64,000 nt of DNA from Linyphia triangularis (Eukaryota; Arthropoda; Arachnida; Araneae; Linyphiidae), in assembly GCA_963978545.1 (NCBI GenBank), contig OZ021722.1, forward strand, positions 40,131,365-40,195,364, in the 5' to 3' direction. Below are positions 39,277 through 52,612 of the stretch, piece by piece (the stretch's first letter is position 1; each line of letters starts with the position of its first letter). Position numbers and translations under genes: made by a program. The notes under the pieces were generated by a model. That model worked only from the letters and a program-made list of their open reading frames with translations. It had not been told where the DNA came from and did no database searches.

Positions 39277-40834
39277 GAAGTTAAAAAGAAAAGCAAGAAA
39301 TACTCGTGGGAAAAAAAATTAAAATAACTTTCATTGTATTTCATAATGATGCTATGTATTTTATAAGAACTTTCAACAGGCTTTGTGCCTTCGATGGTTG
39401 ATTGCTCTTTAGTCTCTTATTGATTTTCTCTTTATAAAATACACCTGTGATCATTTTCATAATATAACAGCTTTCTAATGTTTTATCTTCGTAATTTTTA
39501 CTTTTCAAAAATCTCATGTTTTCATTTTCTCACCAAAATGTAATGCGTTGTCTTTTTATGCAGTTTACATTCCATTTAAGACTCAAAAAATGGTGAAAAT
39601 ACACTTTTTTCACGTAAATTGCGAGATATTTCTAAATAATATTAAAGACTTCCGAATTGAAATATAAATAAACTAAATAAGCTTATGATGTAATCCTGAA
39701 ATAATATGAAATATGATGCTAGTTTAAAATTATTTTCTAAAACTTTATTAAAATTTTTTATGCTGGCGTTGGTGGTTTTTCAGTTTATAATGTTTCTACC
39801 CACGCTATTCTCTCATTTTCTATTAGATACGTCACTTTATAATGACATGTGTAAGCAGAAATATATATCAAAAAAATTTGTACAAATTTCCTTAACATTT
39901 TCGAAAAGTATATAAAATCAAATGCAAACATATTGACTAAATATTTATCTCATACACAATTTCTATTGGAATGTGGTTTACTTTGTTTCAAATATTACTT
40001 TCAACATTACATTAAACCAAAACTGTTAAATAATTATTTAGTTTTTGACATTTTTATTTAGCTTGTTTATTTTCTTAGTGAAATAATTGCATTGCCTGTT
40101 GTAATACAACAAAATAATTTTTTCTTTATGATACGTGATACGATTATTAATTACGAATCATCATCTTAGTTTTGAATTTTTCTTGTTCGTACAATTATAA
40201 AGTTTCTTTGAACGTTGAATAAAAATTGTAGATGATTATGGTAAAGAATACTTTTTGTGGTTCATAGACATAAAATCTAACAAAACTAAACCAAAAGCAA
40301 TAAGCAAAGGATTAAAATAGGTGATCTCCATTCAGATCTTTCCACATCACTTCATATATAAATGACCTTGACTTTTCCTATCCATTCTTACTTACAATGT
40401 CACCTTTACATCATTTCCGCTGTGTTTAGCACCTTCTCTTGTCTACATTCCTATCTTCATACTAGAGTTACGTTTCCCTGCTTCATTCTTTTAAGGAAGA
40501 TTCGATTATTCCGGCTAATGGAACTAGTAGGAACTGTTTTTATCGTTACATATCTGATGCTTTTCGAATATTTATAGCTGACGTTTATTAAGTGTCAGGT
40601 GCATTCATTATGTGGCTCCGTAAGTTCATCGGTTGAAATATAGATTTTTTTTTTTTTTTTTTGAATTTCTAATAGTTACTGTTAGGAATTTCGTTTTTCA
40701 AGCATTCTTTTTATCTTACCAGTTTCATGAACTCATTATACAGATATTTCTTTAAATTACTTATGTTATTTAGTCAGTAATATTTTTTATAATAAAATCA
40801 ACTGGAATCTTAATATGTAAAATAATATAATGAT
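39140..40834. other. AT-rich intergenic, no gene seen
   Basis: An A-run at about 39249-39276 and a T-run near 40646. Open frames are short and unrecognised. Confidence 0.5.
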
Positions 40835-41685
40835 CCAGGAACGCGGCGGTGTTCCGCCGCCAAGTCCGACGACAAAGCGGCTGTATATTATGTTGATCGA
40901 GCTTAGGCCCGTTTTCGACCCTTCACAGCTCAGCTTTTGTTATAGCTAGAACCCTGATTTTTTTTACCATCGTGTTTCCCCGAGTGAGTAGACGAAAAAT
41001 AACAACATAATTGTTAACATTGAACAAGGAAACATGGCAAAAAAATCCTTTGAAAATCGCCGCAGTCATCGGAACATTGTAGATGTTCTTCTTCTGGTGT
41101 TAGCCAAGTCTACAGTCAAAACTATTTGATGATTTTTTACCATTCTTTTTCTGTGCCCCTCCAGAAAGGATCCCGATACTTGGGAATTTTAGCCAGGCTT
41201 ACAGCTTAAACGCGCTTTAATATATTCTGGCTATTCTTTTTTTTTTCTTTTTTTTTCTTTTTTTCTTTTCTATTCCTCTCAGCTTGATTAGAGAAAGTGC
41301 GTTTTGTATGAAATTATGTGTATGATAGTCTGTAACATCCCCCCCCCCCCCTTCCCCAGAAATGATCCCGGTAGTTGGGAATTGCTGACCGGATAATGAT
41401 TGATTAAAACGGGGTCAACGGATTTCGGATATTCATCTTTCATTCAATTTCAAGATGTGACTTTGATATTTTAAGTTGAACTAATAAAACGGTGTAATCA
41501 AAAAAAGTAAAATTTACTTATTTTTCAATTGAATTGCATGCTTATCAAAGCTCTGAAAACATGTGTTTCAACTTAAAATTAGATAACCTCTTTCAGTTTA
41601 AAATAATGTTTTTTAATGCATCGGGTTGGTTTCGAATCGCTTACCGTCTGATCACTAGCCTGATACCTTAACGACTGCACCATCG
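40835..41685 (-). repeat. tRNA-headed composite repeat, copy 2
   Basis: On the minus strand it starts near 41685 with a tRNA-like head: GGTGCAGTCGTTAAGG as A-box region and GATTCGAAACC as B-box. It continues through two related blocks carrying AT-GATCCCGG-A-TTGGGAATT (about 41160 and 41365). It ends in a GC-rich tail with a strong GGCGGAACACCGCC hairpin near 40850. The same order is found in copy 1 at 1376-2330. A C-run at 41339-41350 interrupts it. The ends are approximate. Confidence 0.6.
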
Positions 41686-42798
41686 AAGATTGCTTTAGAT
41701 TCTCTTAAAATAATAACAAGTCTTATATTTCAAACTTAAAGTGAAAGTTGTTTTGAAACACCTTTTCCTGTATAGTTATTTGTATGCATAGGCGTAACGA
41801 GAGGGGGTTGTGAGTTTAAATCCCACCCACCCTTCTTCCCTATTAGGCTGAGGCAAAAATTAAGCGAATATACTGCACCCCCCCCCCCCCATAACCACAA
41901 CTTAGTTGATTATTACTCAAATTAGCCATTAAATTTTACTATTGGGAATTATTATTCAATGATTAGTGTTTTACTAAGGTAATCAAATGCTATATTAAAC
42001 TGCAAGACTATACAACTAATGTACCATCGAATGTTTTGCAAACTGTAAGCATATTGTACGCAGACAACTACGCGCTACACCCCTCCGAGAATGGACACCC
42101 GCACAAGGCCATGAATTGGAATGATAATCTTATGAATTCCAGTCATGGTTTTACTAAAGGTTTTTTATGGAACTTCTAAGTACATGAGTAAAATATAAAA
42201 AGTAGATTATTTATTTTATTAAATTTATTTTTTAAAAATTTACTGAATTTGACAAGCTACTTCCTACTTGCACTTTAACCAGTATTTTATTTTCAATAAT
42301 TTAAAACAAAAAATATGCCAATTAGCCAAGCTAAATGGAAATTCTTTTAACTCTGCCAATAACTGATGTACGTGCTATTGACGTAAAGATTGTTTAACTG
42401 CTTCGAAGCAGACATTTAAGAAAAATTGAATCAATAACGCTTAATTGGTAATGAATCCAAAATTTATTTCCAGTTCTAATAATAATGTATAGAAAGAAGA
42501 GTGTATCAACTTGTTATTTGTGAATAAAGTAATACGCAATGGGTTTTATTTAGAGCTGGGAGAAACTTAATTAAAGATACGAAAGGTTTCAAAATATTTT
42601 GTAAAAACATTAGCAGTTGTTTATTATAATTGGTTTGACCATATGAAAACATTTATAATTTCTTAGAAAAATTATGCTTCTGCAGGATCGTTGTATCCTG
42701 TATACTAAGTATTAAGGTCCTATGTACTAAGGTTTCTTTCGCAGCTAATATTTTCATTAATAAAACTTTTGAACAAATGGTGTCGTATGGGTTGCAAA
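41686..42798. other. AT-rich intergenic, no gene seen
   Basis: Contains a C-run at about 41877-41890 and otherwise unremarkable sequence. Confidence 0.5.
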
Positions 42799-43312
42799 TA
42801 GTGTTGGGTATAATCAAATGATTTTAATAATCGAGTGATAAACATTTCTGAAAGTAAGTATTCGAATGATTTCAATAATCGAGTGATAAACATTTCGGAA
42901 AGTAAGTAATCGAATAATTTCACTCATGTCACATGATCGATTACTTTCTAGCAGTGTATATCAAATATCATCATAGTTTCAGTAAAGTACGGCTACTTTG
43001 AGAATAAACCAATGGAATGAACAACATAATAGGGGAAGTCTTAGGGAAGACTGATCAATTGAATGTCGACAAACGGCATTATCTGTAAATAATATGATTC
43101 GTCGAGAGCTTTATCGACTCGAAAGTAATCAATGTCGAGAAAAATTGTTCAAAAATAGTTGGAAAAATCATTCATCTTATTCCGTCATGGTCGAGAATTT
43201 CATTCAAATCTATGAGAAAATTTAAGTTAATAGATGAAAACTGAATAATCGAAAATTTCGAGTGATTGCATTACTCGAATAATTAATTGTAATTCATATT
43301 TTCCCATTACTA
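42799..43312. mobile_element. Probable hAT-like MITE
   Basis: The left end TAGTGTTGGGTATAATC and the inverted right end (TAGTAATGGGAAAATATG) are related. The flanks GTTGCAAA (42791-42798) and CTTGTAAA (43313-43320) agree at six of eight positions, consistent with a decayed 8 bp duplication. At 514 bp it has no coding capacity. The left part has two units of a 48 bp repeat (42812-42860, 42861-42908) with ATAATCGAGTGATAAACATT. Confidence 0.5.
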
Positions 43313-43930
43313 CTTGTAAAAAATAAATAAACATAACAAACTACACTCCAAAGGAACAAAATGAAAAAAAAATATGTCCAGCTTCTACAAAAATATTAAA
43401 TACAGAATGTCGAAAATGAAAATGTTCCTTTAAGGCTGTAGGTATTATAAGAGCATCATTTCAGTTTCAGTTCATGGCATCTCGAGCTCAAACATTCTCT
43501 CTCCAAATCATATCTCCCAACAATGGTCTGAGAACTGACACCAGGGATTACATCTTCAACAAAGTTTAAAGTATTTTTAGTATATTAGATATCTCGCCCA
43601 CGTTCCCTTTATCAACCTGGAAGAGAGGATGCAACTGAGTAGTTTCTGGGGCCTGGTGATAGGTCTGTGAAATTTATGATTTCCCAATGGGTGAAAAGGA
43701 TTCTCTTCCGTTTCATTTCTACTCTCATGTCAAATTTACACAGTATTTCGCTAGCAATTTACTTGATAATAATTTCCATTGAAAATAGATGGCATGTGTT
43801 TATAACTGGTCGAAGCTAACGTAGGTTATTTAAAGATGTTGTCAGACAGTGAATTCTGATTAGACTACCACGGGTGAAAGTTTATTGAAATAATATAATG
43901 GAAAGGTATGTTTTCATGCCTTTAAATTCC
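43313..43930. other. Intergenic with short open minus frames
   Basis: 43460-43740 is less AT-rich and has several 35-50 codon minus-strand open stretches without recognised domain. It could be the decayed remainder of the sequence at 43931-44250. Confidence 0.35.
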
Positions 43931-44250
43931 GGCTAGTTGATATATCTGCGTTGATCCATTTTCTTTTAACTGGCTTTGTTTTCATCACACGCTTATTTGG
44001 AGGAGGCTGTTCTGTTTCAGTGTCAGTTGATGACAACAATTCAATGTCGCCAATACTCATTTTTTCGTTTTATTCGTTTGATAGTAACAGCAGCTGATGC
44101 ATGTTGGTCAGACAACCTATCAACTTCTACATTATCTTTTGGTCTGCTTTCCTCACTCGTTAAATCATTTTCTTGAGAAGACTGACATGCAAATATCAGC
44201 ATCTTTGAATACTTCATTATCAGACAAATGCTCCAGAAGTGACAAAGCAA
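43931..44250 (-). pseudogene. Unrecognised protein-like segment, frameshifted
   Basis: A minus frame from 44250 to 44041 encodes a charged segment with SQENDLTSEESRPKDN and TIKRIKRKN. With one frameshift near 44045 it continues as SSTDTETEQPPPNKR and VKRKWINADIS before a stop near 43930. An acidic/serine-rich lead followed by a basic RKW-x3-DI motif recalls the N-terminal part of piggyBac-derived transposases, but this is a weak resemblance and no catalytic core follows. It could also be a host-gene remnant. Confidence 0.25.
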
Positions 44251-44992
44251 CAGTCAGTTTTTAAAATTAAATTATACAATTTGATCAATAAAAGAATCTA
44301 TTTCAAATTTGTAGTGTAGTTGTTGGTGGATGTAAATTTACGATTAACTATAATAAATGATGGCAATATCACAATAAAAAAAAAAGGTAATTACTGCTTA
44401 TATTTTAATTAACTTACTTAAATATACTTTTTACTAATGCAACAATAATTCCATACATATCGTTTAAAATTGTATTAAATTACTATATTTAAAGATTTAA
44501 TAAAGAACTGTAACTAAGTTTGATAAAGAGACGCATCAGTAACGTTTTTAACATATTGAAGTAATGCATTTTCCGAAAATAATTGGAAAAAATATAAAAA
44601 ATGGCAAATTTAAATTAATATAAATATTACATTTCTGCAATAAAACAATATATAATGATGAAATTATAATTTGTATATCAATTCGAGTTTATTTTTCAAA
44701 CAATAATACGATCCCGTTGCAATGGAAACTACATAAAGCCATATTCACCGAAGAGGGAATCTACCGGGGTTTTCGGACCTACTGTCCCTTTTTAGGAACG
44801 TTGGCATATTTCAATAAACATAATCAAAATATAAAAAAATGTGAAATTCCAAAAATATGTAAGCTAAAGAATAGTTTAAGTAGTCACATTCACATAATTC
44901 AGATTAATGGGTTAATAAATAATATAAAATCTTACTGTTACAATCATGCCATTGCAAATAACGGGATTTTTCGAGAACAACTAAAAATTATA
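44251..44992. other. AT-rich intergenic, no gene seen
   Basis: Nothing recognised. The 132-codon plus frame from 44717 crosses the left end of the neighbouring transposon and is therefore spurious. Confidence 0.5.
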
Positions 44993-45000
44993 CCCACGTG

Positions 45001-48000
45001 CAGGGACGACGGGAACGGGGGGCGTAGGGGGCGACTCGTCCCCCCCCCCAAAGTTTTAGAAAGTTGGACAGTCGTCAAATTTTCAAAAATTTTATCGAGA
45101 TTTTTCTTTTTCTAAAGTCGATCCACAATAAAATCGAATTAAATAAAAAAAAAAAAATGTAACAAAATATTAAAAATATCTGAATGCAGCGTGATCCGAG
45201 TTTGACGAATCGGCATTTTTACAATAGAAGTCTATTATAGGGGAGTCGGTGTATTTTTTTCCGGCTACAATGATGGACTGCGAACGCAAGTATTACCATA
45301 TAAATATTACCATAAGTTTTTAGAAAGGCTGGTAGTCGGCAAATTTCTGACATTTCATCCCTTTTAAAAATCCCTACTGACGGATGTTTCAAAACATATT
45401 GAATGGAAAAAGTACAAATAATTAAACTCATTATTAGTATTATAAAATTGTGATCACAATGCAGCCTCAGGTGACGGTCGGCAATTTTGAATTGGAGTAG
45501 GTTTATCCTTTTTGACAGGAACATTAAAATAATATCATCATTGATATCTTCACTGACATTAAATAACTTTGATGTGTTACAGTAGATGATATACTTTTAT
45601 TTGTGGTACGTCAGACAACGCCTCAAAAACCATGACATACACATTAAACGTCATTTACATAAAGTATGTAATGTACATCAGTACATCATACGAGTTCAAG
45701 GTTTTATACAAAATTTCAAAACACCAAAATTTTGTATACGAAAATTGACCCGCATTTTAGAAAGTTATTGCAATTAATTTCAAGTAGAACTCCATAAATG
45801 ATGTTATGTACAGGATGGTCATAAAGAAACTTTGCCGATATATGGATCTCTAAAGGCAGTCTCGTTCAACAGATCGAGATTTCAGGTATAGTTATTCAGA
45901 GATATGAGGTCGGAATTCTGTGAATTTCGGCAAAATGGCGCTCACGATTACCCCGGTTATAGTTACGAATAGCAACGCCTACTTTTCCTATCGAGAAATG
46001 ATCACCGCATGCAAAAACCCTAAAGAGGAGTGGTACGTGTATCACAAAAACCGGACGCACAAAATACAGATCTGCGAATTGCCAACAAAAACACGATCGG
46101 AGCAATGGAGGCCGCTCACCAAATATTCATCTTAGAAAACCGATTAAATTGCCTGTGATGGCACTCATGTGAACTTTGGCCTCTGTCAAATGCAAATTTC
46201 CATCGTGCGCCTCAATCGCGTTTTTGTTGGCCGTTCGCAGAGCTTTTTTTTTTGGTGCGTGCATAATGCGTCCGTTTTTTGTGATACGCGTACCGTTCCA
46301 TCTCTCTTTAGGGTTTCCTTATGCACTGAGCATTTTGTGACAGGAAAAAGTAGACGTTGTCATTTGAAAATTTCGTGCATGTAACTATAACCATAACCTT
46401 GAGCGCCATTTGTTAAAATTCACAGAATCTCAAGCTCCAACTTCTGAATAACTATACCTGAAATCTCATCTCGATCTGTTAAACGGAACGGAAGCTAGAG
46501 GCCCATATATCGGTAAAGTTTCTTTATGACCACCTTGTACTTCATATATTGAAAATGCATTCCCAAAATAATCCATGCCACTTGTAAACTGGAAGGCGAT
46601 ATCGAATTTATTCTAACAAAATAATCTTTGGAAAAGTATTGAAAGGTTTATAATAATACTATCTAAAATTCTTAATGTTCCCCGTGCTCAAATAGCTGTG
46701 GACCGACATTGTCCAATACAACCAGTTTCAGTGCATTGCAAATTGTGAGTATCCTTTCACTCCTATCCTCGATTTCTGACGCAGTTTGGCCTTTGTGTTG
46801 CCCTTGCGCTTACTAAATTTGAAAAACAACCAATCTATCCTGGATTTCACCACTTTAATATTCGAAACAACGGGAAAAAATTGTCTTTCAGATAAACTAA
46901 GATTTTTTACTCTAAATACCTTTAAAAATATTTCAAATTGGATCACTAAATCTCAAATTAGGATCATAACCGTTACATGTGGGTAAGGGAAATGGGGGTG
47001 GGTTTTTGGAAATTTCATGTTGACAGTGATGTTTCTCTTGCTTTGAAGAGATCAAATGTGCAACTTGTTCTTCCTCAAGATCGGATTAACACTGTAGATT
47101 TGAATACCTCCCCCCCCCCCACACACACACACCTTTCCCAAAACACCCCACCGTACTATTCCTTATATAGTTTGGTATGTTGTGCTAAAAATTATGGCAT
47201 GCTTTTTTACAGAGTATTTTGTCACTAAATTCGAAGTTCAATTCGAAGTTGCGAATAACTTACCTTTTTGCACATAAATATTATAGTTTGGTTTAATGCT
47301 AAAGTAATCCATTTCATTTTTAATCCCGCTTAGGAAAAAAAACCTAGCATTTTCAAGTATACTTTCTTTCTTGAACAAATGATTATTGTTCAAAAAACGA
47401 GTAATATTTGCATAAATTATTGCTGAAAAACCATACAACATCAGTGAAAAACCACAAAAAAATCATTAAATTAAATCCAGCAATTTTGATAAAAATATAT
47501 ACTCAAAGTAACTACTTTTACGAAGTAGGTTCCTGGATTGAATTGTTACAAAAAAATTAAGTTTTACTATTAACACACGTTTCAAGAAAGATCAAAATCT
47601 TTCCTTTTTATCTAGGAAAATGTGTTAAAAAGTATTTAAAAATTAAATAATTAACAAATCGTTTTTAATAATAATTGTCTTTTGCAAAGTAATTATAGTG
47701 TCCATGAACGCCTACATGATTATTTGCAGGGAGATGTAAGGCGACAAAAGTTTTTGTTTAATCCTTGATTTTTCGAAGATGGGAATTGGATGTTAGTTAA
47801 TAATTGTTCATTAATGTTCTGTTCAAATTGATGAATTAATATCCATATATATATTTTTCTTGTAAATTTTACCACTTTTTTATCCACGTTACTTTATTTT
47901 TCGAAACCCAGAGGGGAAGGAGTGCAAGTGCATGTTTCTTATGTCCCTGACATTGCATCGATTATAAAAATTGCTGTGCTTCGCGTAGAGAATTTTCTGT

Positions 48001-48812
48001 AGTAGCAATAGTCCGTCAGAATTTTAAAAAGAAGAATTTTTCCAGAATTTGTTTTTTGATCAACCTTTATACAATTCATTATACAAAAGTCACCTATTTG
48101 ATCAATAATTTTCATCTATTTAATTCCATGTCAAAGTGCTATTTTCCAACCACTTTTACAAGTTTAATTATTTTTTTTCGAAACTGCAATTTGAAAATTT
48201 AAAAAAAAGTTGTATCGAAATGAAGCCTTTGTACTTCTCAGTTTACTAAATTGGTTTAAGATTGTGGGGGAAAATTCTATCTATCTGCAAAGTATAAATG
48301 TCTCCCCCCCTGCCCCCAAATAAAAACGCTTCCAAAAATAATCTCCTTTATTTGAAGAGAAAGGGTTAATGTACTAAAAAGAAATGAAAAATTAAATGAA
48401 ATTGAAGGAACTTTAACTATAATGTGATGGGAATTTACTTAAAATTTTACATTAAGTACGTATTAAAAAAATGCCATAAAATATTAAAAATTGTTTAGAC
48501 GGTAAATTAAAAATAATTCAAACTAATTTCACATTAAATAAAACAATTCACAAAATAAATGCATTAACAAAACAAAAAAAAATAATAATAATACATTAAC
48601 AATTAGTTTTACATTAATTAATTAATTATGCAGTAATTATTCATATATTAATTAAAAATTATTTATACGTTAATTTTACATTAATAAAAATTAGTTAACA
48701 ATTTATTAGCACCTTAATTTATATTTTCTACATTTACACCGGGCATGCCTTGATTTCAGTCGGCAAAAAGATGTCTACGCCCCCCGAACCAAAATTCTTA
48801 GCGACGGCCCTG
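45001..48812. mobile_element. hAT-type DNA transposon, non-autonomous, 3.8 kb
   Basis: Exact 8 bp duplication CCCACGTG on both sides (44993-45000 and 48813-48820). The left end CAGGGACGACGGG and the inverted right end (CAGGGCCGTCGCTAAG) share CAGGG and a following GGGGGGCGTAG. A subterminal block of the type AGAAAG-TGG-AGTCG-CAAATTT occurs near 45057 and 45322, with a related AGTCGGCAAA near 48760. No transposase motifs were found inside. The open frames at 46728-47441 are unrecognised. A foldback MITE sits inside at 45811-46537. Size without that insert is about 3.1 kb. Confidence 0.85.
45811..46537. mobile_element. Foldback MITE, copy 2 (nested in hAT element)
   Basis: TA on both sides (45809-45810 and 46538-46539). 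Starts CAGGATGGTCATAAAG and ends TTTATGACCACCTTG, with long imperfectly complementary arms as in copy 1. At 727 bp it has the same interior landmarks (TTCTGTGAAT, TCGTGTTTTTGTTGGCC-like centre). Confidence 0.85.
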
Positions 48813-48820
48813 CCCACGTG

Positions 48821-49631
48821 GTAGTGTGCATGATTAAACCTACGCTACCATCTACCTCAAGTAGTTTGAAACAAATACTAACGAATATATCTCAGCCATT
48901 TTTAAGTTAAAAAGTGGAGTTAGTAAAAATTGTGAGCTATTTATCAAGCGTCCCTAAAAAGGGATATTAATGGGTTTAAAATGTATGCTCATTTCATATA
49001 ATATTCCAATATTCCAAGCTGATTGACTTGATGTTAGTGATTTGTTTAAATTGTTTTATATAGCATGTTGTTTTATAATGATTGAAGTTTTTCGTTTAAT
49101 AATGTATTAATATTAGTTAATAATCTGTACAATTTTTTTTGTGTATTTTTATTATCATGAAACTTTACATATATCTCTATATTTTATCATTTTCTATAAC
49201 ACTGCACATTTGCTGCAACATATACGATAATTTAAATTAACTGCATTATAATTAGTGCAATAATCACTGTTTATCCAAAGTCAAAAGAAAATTATACAAA
49301 TCAAGAATTCGTGAACAATTGACTAAAGGCTGGTATGGCTTTCACAGAAATGCACAAGAATTGTTTTATTTTCCATTAAAAAAAAAAAAAAAAGAATTTC
49401 ATCAGCAGATGACACTAGATGTATCTGTTAATACATATACAATGTAATATAAATAGGATAAGGATGTTAATCATCAAGATTTTGGTGTAAAGCTTCATAG
49501 GTTGATGAAAAATCATCTTTGAAGTGAAAGAAAAACCTTTTTCATTATTTCTTCGAAAACTCATTATCTTACTGCATTTTTCGAGTGTAATAATTTTCTC
49601 AAATGTATTGATACTTTAGATTTATTTTTGC

Positions 49632-49670
<39 letters not shown>

Positions 49671-50431
49671 TCACAAAAATAAGTTTGAAATTTTAGCTTA
49701 GCGAATCTTACAAATGAATGAGAATAATCAACCGTCTTTAGTTTTACGAATAACTAAATTCAGGGATGATGGTTAGATGACCTTTAGCGAAGTGTGTCGA
49801 CTTTTCGTGAGTGAACTGATTGTTGAAATCATGACAAGGTACTTTTTTACATTGTGAAACAACTATTAGAACCAACCTATGTATTTCAATACACTGCACG
49901 TTTTTAACTATAGTAACCCCCTTTACTTGCCATGATTTCTCAATTCATGTCAATAATGGATAGCGTATTCGATTAAATTTCCACCTTTTTTTTATAATTT
50001 CTTTCACTTTGAAGGTAAAAATCTATCTTACAGAGAAAAAAAAAATAATCCAAAAGCAAGACAATTATTAAAAATGTCATTTAACCTTACATTTTTATAG
50101 TCCTGTCATTAGTATAGAAAACGTGTATTGAAATTTTATAGTTTTTCTTAATTTTAAACACTAAAAGTATAGATCGAAATATTTTATCTTAGATTCAAGC
50201 GTTTTATGCTTATCTTTAAAAACTTATTTCGATTTTGTTCCTTTCGACTTGTTTCAACTCCCTTTCTCTTCCCAAATGTTATAGTTAAACGCTTAAGCTT
50301 GGGATTTAGAAATCTTTACAACCTTGCATAATTGAAAACACTAGGGCATGCATATGTCCCAAAGAATTATTGTTATATCTTTAAATGTTAATTTTCAAGA
50401 AATTAATTTAAAAATGTATTCTGAATGGTAA

Positions 50432-50462
<31 letters not shown>

Positions 50463-50935
50463 CAATATTTATAAAACAGTGCACATAAGCTTGACGTCAA
50501 TCAAGTGCTATAAAAATAATTCCATGCTTTGTCGATTTGCATGATCTTAATACCCCATAGAATTTGATATCATGAAACTTATGTTTAATTCATATTCACA
50601 ATCTAGAGTTTTTAATATATGGTGGACAAAAAAGTAAATTTCAATTACATTTTGTTTGACCGCTTTCTTTTAACTCTATCATATTTTTGTGAAAATTGCA
50701 TACTACATAATTTTTACTTGATTTCATTTATAAACGAAATAGTTTAGAATTTGCTAAATATTGACCATTTGACCATCATATTTGGAGACGGAGGGGGGGG
50801 GGGGGGCTGGTTATTCGGCGATGGAGACTTAGAGTAATTTATGCGTAACATTGCTTAAGGGAGTGTGATTTCTGTCATCATCCCAGTACACTAAAACTTG
50901 TGCCCAATCACAATAAATTTAGCGAAACTCGTCCT
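48821..50935. other. AT-rich intergenic, no gene seen
   Basis: Long A- and T-runs (about 49638-49665 and 50436-50462) and a G-run near 50790-50806. No coding sequence is supported. Confidence 0.5.
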
Positions 50936-51012
50936 ATCCAGGCTTGGATGGTATAGCATCGGAAGGCAAAACGGGACGTTGTGAGTTCGAAACCCACCAA
51001 CTCCAAAATCTC
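50936..51012 (+). repeat. tRNA-like sequence, probably a SINE head
   Basis: TGGTATAGCATCGGAAGG resembles a D-arm/A-box and GAGTTCGAAACCCAC a T-arm/B-box. The acceptor and anticodon stems do not close cleanly, so it is not called a tRNA gene. Confidence 0.35.
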
Positions 51013-51401
51013 ATTTATTTCCTTTATTTATTTCTTATTTATAATAGTGCTTCTAGAACTTTGTAGAAAGAGTCTAGAAAGTTCTTTAATTGTATACATG
51101 CAAGTTCTATTGTTCTGATTCCCATAATTCTTATTTGGAAGATCCTTGAACTGTATATAAGTTGATGCTTTCTGAGTTAGGGAATTAAGCCTTGAGTTCA
51201 CTTGCGAATTGTTTATTCGTTTCCTTCGATAACATATTTTACGCGACAATATACATGCAAAAGTAAATTTGAAATTTCAATTAATTACGAGGTCTCGATA
51301 AACGTCAGAATTGTAGTTATTGATGTATATCAGGAGTTTTGTGCTCTTAAGATGTCGATTGCAGAAGATTATAAGAAAAGAAGTGGTTGTAGAGTTAGAA
51401 A

Positions 51402-51640
51402 GGTGTACCACTACGTTCGATTTCATTGCAGCAGCTAGCAGCAGGTCACACCACAACTCTTCCAGTGCAAAGGACAGGTCATCTCAACTCAGAAGAAAAT
51501 ATACAGAGAAGAATACAATGGTTTTGAACTTTTAACAACGTGTCAATACATATAGTGCCGTTATCATTTATTATCCTGAATATTATGTAATATTTCAATT
51601 ATTAAAATTAAATATAAATTACCTCTTCAAGTCATAATAA
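51402..51640 (+). repeat. Gypsy 5' LTR
   Basis: Aligns to 56221-56425 from CTACGTTCGATTTCATTGCAGC through CCGTTATCATTTATTATCC. The region after about 51580 appears to carry an AT-rich insertion. The sequence after it, GGTTGACCCGCACT, is where a primer-binding site would be expected. Confidence 0.65.
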
Positions 51641-51817
51641 CGGTTGACCCGCACTAGAATATTTTTTCGTAACCTTCTGCCACGTCGGTACGCATTGCAA
51701 TCGAGCTCTGGAATCTTCTTACGTATAAGTTTTCGTCATGTCCGGATATCCCCTTTTGGTAGAATTTTCAAGAATTGCTGTTCGTCCGGAACCCTTCTGG
51801 AAGAATCTGCCTACATT

Positions 51818-52600
51818 GTGGTTTGCAAAAATTGAAACACAATTTGGTGTTTCTTAAATCACTGATGACGAAACGTAGTTTCGGCATTGGATGGCGAGGT
51901 ACTACACTGAGTCTAGGACGCTATACTGATCCCTTCTCCCCCCCCCACCCCCGACACAGAGAAATACAAGACTTTTAAAGCAAAGCTGATCGACGCCTTC
52001 TCCGAATCTAAGGAAAGCCGTATACGACAACTACTCAAAGGCTAAGAGCATAGTGACCAAAAACTATCCCAACTGCTAACTCCAATGAAAGAACTTGCAT
52101 TCACACGCCTAAGCTAAGCTATGCTGAAGTCCTTGCGGGTAGACCAACTTCCATCCAGTACCCAAGCTATTCTGACTGCCAGCTCAGAAAATTTGGATAC
52201 TCTCGCAACAATGGCAGACAAGATTCAAGAAATGACAGGTTTTTCCCAGATTACAACCATCCAAGCACCTTCGGTTGCGATAACTTCCAACAACACCAAT
52301 TTAGAGCTTCAAATCTCAGAGTTGACGTCACAGGTCACTGCTCTCACAAGTCTAGTAAACCTGAGCAACCACCGCAGAGAACATTCGCCTCGTCGATTCG
52401 AACGCAAAATAACAGACCTCTTCAGAGCGTTTCTCAAAATAGCAGGTATCTTGAACCCTCTAACGCATTGTGCTTCTATCACACTAACTTTTGTGGGCAA
52501 GCAACAAAGTGCACAGCGCCTTGTATTTTCCACGAGCAAGTCGGGAAACTAATACAGCTGTCCCTTGCGGCCACCGCTGCAACAATCGATTGTTCATCAT
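51818..52600 (+). pseudogene. Gypsy gag, frameshifted
   Basis: The likely start is degraded (GTG where ATG would be expected, near TTTGCAAAAATTG). The frame at about 51958 reads YKTFKAKLIDAFSESKESRI, a typical capsid segment of arthropod gypsy gag. It is followed by LRVDQLPSSTQAILTASSEN in the 52121-52552 frame and a CFYHTNFCGQATKC knuckle-like segment in another frame near 52470. A poly-C run at about 51939 and several stops break it. Confidence 0.8.
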
Positions 52601-52612
52601 TAATCCGGCAAC

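Noticed and set aside
44717..45115. 132-codon plus frame
   Set aside because: It crosses the target duplication and left end of the hAT element at 45001 and has no domain.
50936..51012. Possible functional tRNA gene
   Set aside because: A- and B-box-like motifs are present, but the acceptor and anticodon stems do not close. A SINE head is more likely.
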